From positions 9,196,001 to 9,260,000 of the forward strand of contig OY855916.1 in assembly GCA_963693305.1 (NCBI GenBank): 64,000 nt of DNA, read 5' to 3'. Below the pieces are notes generated by a model, which saw nothing but the letters and a program-made list of their open reading frames with translations, searched no databases and was not told the DNA's origin. The stretch is from Meandrina meandrites. Lineage: Eukaryota > Cnidaria > Anthozoa > Scleractinia > Meandrinidae. Positions 58,742 to 64,000 of this stretch are shown in pieces (position 1 is the stretch's first letter; each line of letters opens with the position of its first letter). Position numbers and translations under genes: made by a program.

Positions 58742-59922
58742 AAATTTATTTAAACATCCGATAATTTCTGTGTTGACACATCCGTGCTAAAGCGTGAGCA
58801 AAACTTAAAGATTGTCAGTGGCTTCTACAAAAACTCAGTGACATGAACTACTTCGACGCAACAAATTTCACCAATCCGACCGTGACTGCCTCAATTACTT
58901 CATCCAAAAGCAGCAGTTGTTTTCATCTTCCAGACCCAGAATTTGACGACGCTTACCAGCGTAGAACCACCAACCTTGTGACAGGTGTTGTAAACGCTGT
59001 TTTATCGCCGTTCGCTGTTGCAGCAAATTTCCTTATCATTTTCGTAATTTGCAGAAACACTGCGCTGCAGACGCCTTCGAATTTGCTTCTCGGCTGCCTT
59101 GCAATTTCAGATGTCCTCGTTGGTTTGGTTGTCCAACCAAGTTACGTCGCTTACAGACTCTTGGAAAACCAGAACGGTTTTGTCCCATGCGCTGTCAGAA
59201 AGTTTTTCTCCACAGGGTTTTATGTGTGCTACGGTGTTTCTTTCATGACGCTGTGCACCATAAGCTGCGAAAGATTACAAGCGTTGCTTTACCACTTGCG
59301 ATATCATGATATTGTCACTAGCAAACGCGTAATGAAAACCGTGCTGTTCATTTGGTTGGTCAATATACTATTTACGTTTCTCCAATGGGCTCATAATTAC
59401 ACTTTCAGAGGCATCCATCTAAGCTTGTGGCTTGCTTCTCTTATCACCGCTGTTGCCACTCAGTGCAGAATTCTGCCCATAATTCGGCGTCACCAGCGGC
59501 AAATTCGACAGTTTCGCTCCAATTCGTCCGCTCGTCACATGCAAATCAAGCTTGCAGTAAACATTGCATCCATAATAGCGATATATTTTGCATTTAACCT
59601 GCCCATTCTTGTTATCACTCTGACTCACCAAATCGTGACTGGGCATATCGAAAGCTACAACTTCTACAGCTGGGCCGCAACTGCAGCGTTCGTGACTTCT
59701 TCAGTTAACCCGCTGGTGTGTTTCTGGAGAGTGCGAAGCATTCGAAATGCGATCACAGGCTTCATACCAAAACCAAGAAGAACCGGACTGGTAAAAGACA
59801 AGAAATTGAGTGAACTGCCAGTTGATAGCGATGTTGCCTTGGTCAGATTTCGACAAATTACGCCCTCGTAGACTAGACACAATCCAATCCTTAAGGAAAC
59901 AATCAGGAACGATTGTACTATA
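58742..59922 (+). repeat. Segmental duplication, block A copy 2
   Basis: Counterpart of 50999-52191. It starts at the inner edge of the left inverted-repeat arm, so the duplication and inverted-repeat breakpoints coincide. Confidence 0.88.
58843..59871 (+). CDS. Intronless class A GPCR, NPxxC subfamily, copy A2
   Basis: An intact 342-aa receptor from ATG 58843, sister of the gene at 51105. It has the same features: N-tail Cys26, Cys116 at 3.25, ERL instead of DRY, FNLP in TM6, NPLVC in TM7, ECL2 without Cys (now N-Y-T). The most notable change is Glu to Ala at position 279 (7.39; codon gaa to gca), a Glu kept in all four paralogs. Other changes are mostly conservative and sit in the N-tail and loops. 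The frame is undamaged, so it is probably functional with altered ligand recognition. It is followed after only about 400 bp by receptor B2. Confidence 0.92.
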   Translation: MNYFDATNFTNPTVTASITSSKSSSCFHLPDPEFDDAYQRRTTNLVTGVVNAVLSPFAVAANFLIIFVICRNTALQTPSNLLLGCLAISDVLVGLVVQPSYVAYRLLENQNGFVPCAVRKFFSTGFYVCYGVSFMTLCTISCERLQALLYHLRYHDIVTSKRVMKTVLFIWLVNILFTFLQWAHNYTFRGIHLSLWLASLITAVATQCRILPIIRRHQRQIRQFRSNSSARHMQIKLAVNIASIIAIYFAFNLPILVITLTHQIVTGHIESYNFYSWAATAAFVTSSVNPLVCFWRVRSIRNAITGFIPKPRRTGLVKDKKLSELPVDSDVALVRFRQITPS

Positions 59923-60056
59923 AGGCCATCCCTTTTTTTCTCTGTTTAGCGTCGTCCGACCGACCAGATTTTCGCGTTTTCAAAAAAAAAAAAAAAAGGC
60001 TATGCAGGAGGCAATGACACATTATTTCATTATTTTATTATTTCAATTTTTACAAA

Positions 60057-61658
60057 ATGCGTTGGTGTATTCAATTCTGATCTGAATGAAATGCTAAAAA
60101 AAGCAAAATATCCGCAAACAATTTGCTTTAAATTTGAAGGATATAAACAGGTTTGGAAAAAAAAAAACATAAAACACGCCAGTTATATTCTGTGGTAAAT
60201 TGCGACTGTTGACATTTTCAAGTATTTTACCGTTCATTTCTTTTTAACAAAACAACGATCGTGTTGGCTGTGTTCTACGGCCTGGACACAATCCTGGCCT
60301 TCGTTGGAAATTTTGTCGTTTTACTCGTCGTTATTACGAAGCGCAGATTTCACAATATGAGATATTTTCTACTGGCCAGTTTGGCGCTTTCAGATTTTCT
60401 GTTCGCGGTATTGATTTCAAGCAATCGTACCGTAGCCACTGCTCTAGAGGAATGGATCTTTGGTAGACCTTGGTGCCATGGCGCAGCATACGTCGTCAGA
60501 GTGCTCCACCTCAGCACAGTGCTCCATTTGTGTGTTTTGTCTTACGAGCGATATAACTCCATCGTTCAAAAACCTTTAACTTACGATGACCATATCACAA
60601 AGAAGAAGACCTTTCTAAACATTTTGCTGCTGTGGATTGTACCAGCCGTTATCGGTCTCGGCCCGTTTATCGGTTGGGGACACTACGTGTACAACCCAGA
60701 TATATTCGTATGCGAGCAGAAATGGGACAAGCAAACAACCTTTCCGTTTTTGATCATTTACTTTCTTATGCCACTTGGAGTAATCTTCTTCCTAAACTAC
60801 AAAGCGCTTAAAGTCGTCGGTCAACTCCAACGCAGTGTTAAAAACTTCCAGCCCGACAAGATGCAAGATCACCAAAACCAACAACAATTCGTCAACGAAG
60901 ACCAGGACACCAATGGCAGTAAACGAAACCAGCAGCAACAGAACGAACAGATCAAGGGATTGGGAATGGAGAGCACGAAGCCTCCCACCACAAATCGCAA
61001 TGAAATTCAATGTTACAAAAATTCAGCTGCTTGCTATGAAGAGGCCGATGATATGCTTGAAGTAATTTGCCAGGAAGATTTCGGTGGAGAGGGAGGAGGG
61101 ATCGAAAATGTTCCCAAATACCAGTCATTTGGTCTGGCTAATATGCTCAATAACCGGTCTACTGCCAGCACAAATTACAACAACTCAATCAAGAATAACA
61201 AGAAAACTACGAAAAAAGAATTCTCAAAGGCAAAGAGATGTCTTTATCAGGAGGAAAAGCAACCCACTCGACCAGAAACGGTGGCTCGTTATCAACCAAA
61301 CATTTTGGCCAAAATGGAACTACAGATCCACATTGTAGAAGACCATGTGTCGCCTTATCAAAGCCAGGACAGAACCCTCGAAGGTGGTAAAGGTTCTGAC
61401 AGGGAAAACGCTTGTGAGGCGCAAACACAGGAAAGAAATCCTGGAGCAGGAACTAGTTTCATTCCACAACTGTCCTACGAAATCTGCTTGGAAAATGCAA
61501 TCGATTGTCAAGGCGACGCGCAACGTCGAGTGGAAAACCAGAAGCGAAATCCAGGCGGGAAAGGGAAAGTAAACCCAGAAAATGAGATCCGAACCACCGA
61601 GCTTGCCAAAACTGAAACAGGGACGCCGGAACATAAATCTCAATTCACTGAGCACAAT
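60057..61658 (+). repeat. Segmental duplication, block B copy 2
   Basis: Counterpart of 55482-57076. In this copy the coding region continues intact to 61982. Confidence 0.9.
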
Positions 61659-61982
61659 CTCCCAGGTAATAATTTGGATCCGATGGCAAACCATGGACGA
61701 TGGAAAAGACAACCGCCAGGCAAAAACCCGATGAGACTTGGCATGTTGCTAAAAGAGGGCAAAGCTGCGAGAGATGTCATGTTTATAATCGGTGTGTTTC
61801 TTCTGTGTTACCTTCCGCTGTGGATAATGGCTCTCTACCGTTCTTTGGGGAAAGTACCTTCTGCAGAGGCCATAATAGCAACCCACTGTGTATATTGCTC
61901 CACCATGGTTTGGAATCCTGTTATTTATTCCGTACGAAAGAGGGAATTCAGGAAAGCTCTAAAAAAGTTACTGAAACTGTAG
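60255..61982 (+). CDS. Class A GPCR with a 300-residue third loop, copy B2; start codon altered
   Basis: The continuous reading frame (573 codons from the GTG at 60261) encodes TM1 2-26, TM2 36-57, Cys72, TM3 to ERY 96-98, TM4 118-140, Cys151, TM5 160-180, a huge hydrophilic loop (about 183-500) rich in Gln/Asn/Lys/Glu, TM6 505-527 with CYLP, TM7 536-556 with NPVIY, and a short basic tail. These are conventional motifs, so it differs from the NPxxC group and looks more aminergic-like in layout. The N-terminus is the problem: where pseudogene B1 has ATG, this copy has ACG (60255-60257), and the next in-frame ATG falls at TM2. The open frame runs back to a TGA at 60210-60212 and passes an N-K-T site just before TM1, so an upstream spliced exon may supply the true start. 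Otherwise the gene is silent or starts at a non-AUG codon. Confidence 0.8.
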   Translation, partial: TIVLAVFYGLDTILAFVGNFVVLLVVITKRRFHNMRYFLLASLALSDFLFAVLISSNRTVATALEEWIFGRPWCHGAAYVVRVLHLSTVLHLCVLSYERYNSIVQKPLTYDDHITKKKTFLNILLLWIVPAVIGLGPFIGWGHYVYNPDIFVCEQKWDKQTTFPFLIIYFLMPLGVIFFLNYKALKVVGQLQRSVKNFQPDKMQDHQNQQQFVNEDQDTNGSKRNQQQQNEQIKGLGMESTKPPTTNRNEIQCYKNSAACYEEADDMLEVICQEDFGGEGGGIENVPKYQSFGLANMLNNRSTASTNYNNSIKNNKKTTKKEFSKAKRCLYQEEKQPTRPETVARYQPNILAKMELQIHIVEDHVSPYQSQDRTLEGGKGSDRENACEAQTQERNPGAGTSFIPQLSYEICLENAIDCQGDAQRRVENQKRNPGGKGKVNPENEIRTTELAKTETGTPEHKSQFTEHNLPGNNLDPMANHGRWKRQPPGKNPMRLGMLLKEGKAARDVMFIIGVFLLCYLPLWIMALYRSLGKVPSAEAIIATHCVYCSTMVWNPVIYSVRKREFRKALKKLLKL

Positions 61983-62572
61983 ATTATTAATATATTTTAC
62001 GTACAAATTCCTAGGGTTGTGCGATTTTTCTTTCGACATCTTTTAATTCAAGCTTAGAATTGCCTTACAGAAATCCGAATTCATCGCCGGAACTCTACCC
62101 TTTGCACATGTCCTATTGTTGTGAGTACCATATCTAAAAAATAACTTAAAACGTAGTTGAAAGGCAATTTAAACCGCCAACAAGATAGAAAAGTAAATCG
62201 CATTTTCCGATGTATTAAACATGTAAAAATTCCAGTCATTAATTCTTAATTTTTAGCTACCGTATAGCGTATAGCGACATAATTCATGCAATAATTTATT
62301 TTTAAATGCGGATTTTGTGGTAAAACAAAAACGAAAACATCACAAAACAGGCGTATTTTATATTTTGGCGATAGAAACTGGTCCAGGAAACATTTGGTGT
62401 TTGCTCTGCCGTTGAATTGAAGCGGTTTAGTCAAGCCGAGCTTCTCCTCGTTTCCACGCTGGGAGTTTGAAAACGTGGCTTTCGATTATTGTTCATTTCA
62501 GCATTGAGTGCTTCCACTAGTTTTAGTTACAATAAACGAGCAGTGAGCTTTTGCGAGAAACAGAAGTAATAT
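61983..62572. other. 3' flank of receptor B2
   Basis: A+T-rich spacer between B2 and the right inverted-repeat arm. No exon was found. Confidence 0.5.
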
Positions 62573-64000
62573 ATAGATTTAGGCAGGCCTAAAAGCGGAG
62601 CTCCCATTTATTAATTTTAATACTAAATAAGTAGCCACACTATATTTCTAAGCTTATACAGTGGCCCATATAGGGTACAAAATAAATTTTAATCGCTCAT
62701 GGTTAAGAACCTCTCATGGTTTTGTTGACGAAAGCGACGTCAATATATTTCGTGGTCCCGTCTGAATTTTCTTTCCTGACAGCCTGTTACTGACAGGTTC
62801 TAAAACTGAAATTGACGAGTGTATTTTATTGGGTTCCTCACATACGCACGTACGCACGTCGCGCAAAACAAATCTTAGTTAAACTTTTTATAACGTTTTC
62901 TGTACACTAATTAATACACCTCCAGGACCTCTATGAGTTTTTTAACGTAAAAAGAATCTTGACCTTGATTGATTTACAGTAAAACTGTCAGGGCAAGAAA
63001 ATCAACTCAAGGCAAAACCAAAATACGGAAAAACAAAGTGAACTCGCTGCTAAACACAGTCAGGGCGCACAATAAACAAAATGAACTCACGCCACGGGAA
63101 ACTGAGAAAATCGCAGCGGCAAAACAAACTTTGAAAATTGATGGTGCCGGTTATGTAAGTCATTTTAAAGCAGTTTTTTGTATAAGAATTGTGGCAGTTT
63201 GTGATTTGGGAAGTAGTGCACGCTAACTTAGAATCAGGTTTAGAATGAGCTTACAATGTTTTGTTTGACTGTTTGCAGCTGTTTGAACCATCTCTTTTCG
63301 TTGCGGTTTAGCGGAATGATTTAACTAATTCTGTTTTATCGTACGCGCTGCTAAGTATCTAAGAGAATTTTATAAAGAGAATCGAATGAATTTTCTTCAT
63401 TTCTGGTAAGTATAAATATGCGGTAGGTAAAGTCCGAACTCATTCTGCCAAGCACAGGTATTAAACTCGCAACGAAACCAAACTGATAAGCAGGGACAAG
63501 AGAAACAAAACAAATGCAAGCGAGCCGAAATTGTGACTTTGATCCGTGAAGCTAAATAATTTGTTTTCAAAATCCAATTGTGAACATCACTAGTCTAAAC
63601 GAAATACTTATTTAATAAACAATGTCTGTATAAAATGTACAAACACGAACAGGTTTAATAAATATTTAAGTTACGGGAAGATCTGAAAAGCGACACAATT
63701 TCAAATTTGTTCATATCTGAAGTAAATTCTCACAATATGAAATTAGGCTTATGCTTAGTGCATACATTTACGTTTGTTACCTCATTATTGAAGAAGGCTT
63801 GTATATTCTGCAGGGCAAAGCCTTCAAACCAGCCCAATACTATCGGAGACGAACGCGGCAATTTCGTTGTAAGCTTTCTCCAACACCACCGACGTATACA
63901 TTATATGAATTATCAACGAAGATCAATTTCTCTCTTTCCATCGGTGTAGCCTTTAACAGTCTTTTATCCTTTACTTCAGTGAACTTGATCGATTTTGAGT
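62573..64000 (-). repeat. Right arm of the large inverted repeat, running off the window
   Basis: Inverted copy of 57385-58741. The last bases of the window ('gaacttgatcgattttgagt') still match the start of the left arm, so the repeat continues beyond the window. Open frames within it (62969-63226 and 63707-63949) mirror those of the left arm and show no domain. Confidence 0.85.

Noticed and set aside
62969..63949. Open frames near the right window edge as genes
   Set aside because: They lie in the right inverted-repeat arm, have mirrored counterparts in the left arm, and contain no domain.
1..64000. Bacterial features, CRISPR arrays, operons, rRNA
   Set aside because: Introns, polyadenylation signal, LINE, SINE and MITE content show animal nuclear DNA; no regularly spaced short repeats or rRNA sequence were seen.

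Overview
The window looks like a gene-poor, A+T-rich stretch of an anthozoan cnidarian genome, most likely a stony coral. The grounds are single-exon rhodopsin-family (class A) G-protein-coupled receptor genes in local clusters, a secreted ShK-domain peptide gene, a Crypton-type tyrosine-recombinase relic of a sort common in coral genomes, a 5'-truncated LINE, a tRNA-derived SINE and many short inverted-repeat (MITE-like) elements. The species assignment is inference; I could not search a database.

Layout. 0-13.8 kb: one intronless receptor on the minus strand (2.03-3.21 kb), then long non-coding DNA with several inverted-repeat elements. 13.9-16 kb: a three-exon secreted ShK-domain peptide gene. 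18.0-19.3 kb: a 1.27 kb element with about 150-bp terminal inverted repeats and a perfect 9-bp target-site duplication, carrying broken helicase and zinc-finger fragments. 19.9-27.9 kb: two related minus-strand receptors (the first frameshifted), with MITEs and a dead LINE between them. 29.7-32.2 kb: an inverted-repeat element and a decayed Crypton-like gene. 34.5-36.6 kb: a two-exon secreted precursor with a Gly-Lys-Arg amidation/processing site, a candidate undescribed peptide hormone. 39-52 kb: four members of a second receptor subfamily (two plus, one minus, one plus). 51-64 kb: a segmental duplication in which receptor A and an unrelated long-loop receptor B occur twice. The second A-B pair is compact and is bracketed by a large inverted repeat whose right arm runs off the window.

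Ten receptor loci are visible: seven intact ORFs, two pseudogenes (19.9-20.8 kb and 55.7-57.1 kb) and one complete body without a normal start codon (60.3-62.0 kb). The five-member subfamily (39.0, 41.9, 46.6, 51.1 and 58.8 kb) has altered class A activation motifs: W6.48 of CWxP is Asn, NPxxY is NPxxC, and the DRY position reads ERY, ERF or ERL. A conserved Glu at 7.39 is Ala only in the newest copy. The receptors should act at the plasma membrane through G proteins; ligands cannot be named from sequence. The two small secreted-peptide genes lie among them, so a ligand-receptor relationship is possible but unproven.

Limits: all calls are by eye. Multi-exon genes with short exons may be missed in the stretches listed as holding nothing recognisable. 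Start codons were moved to the first in-frame ATG wherever the longest open frame began at GTG or TTG.
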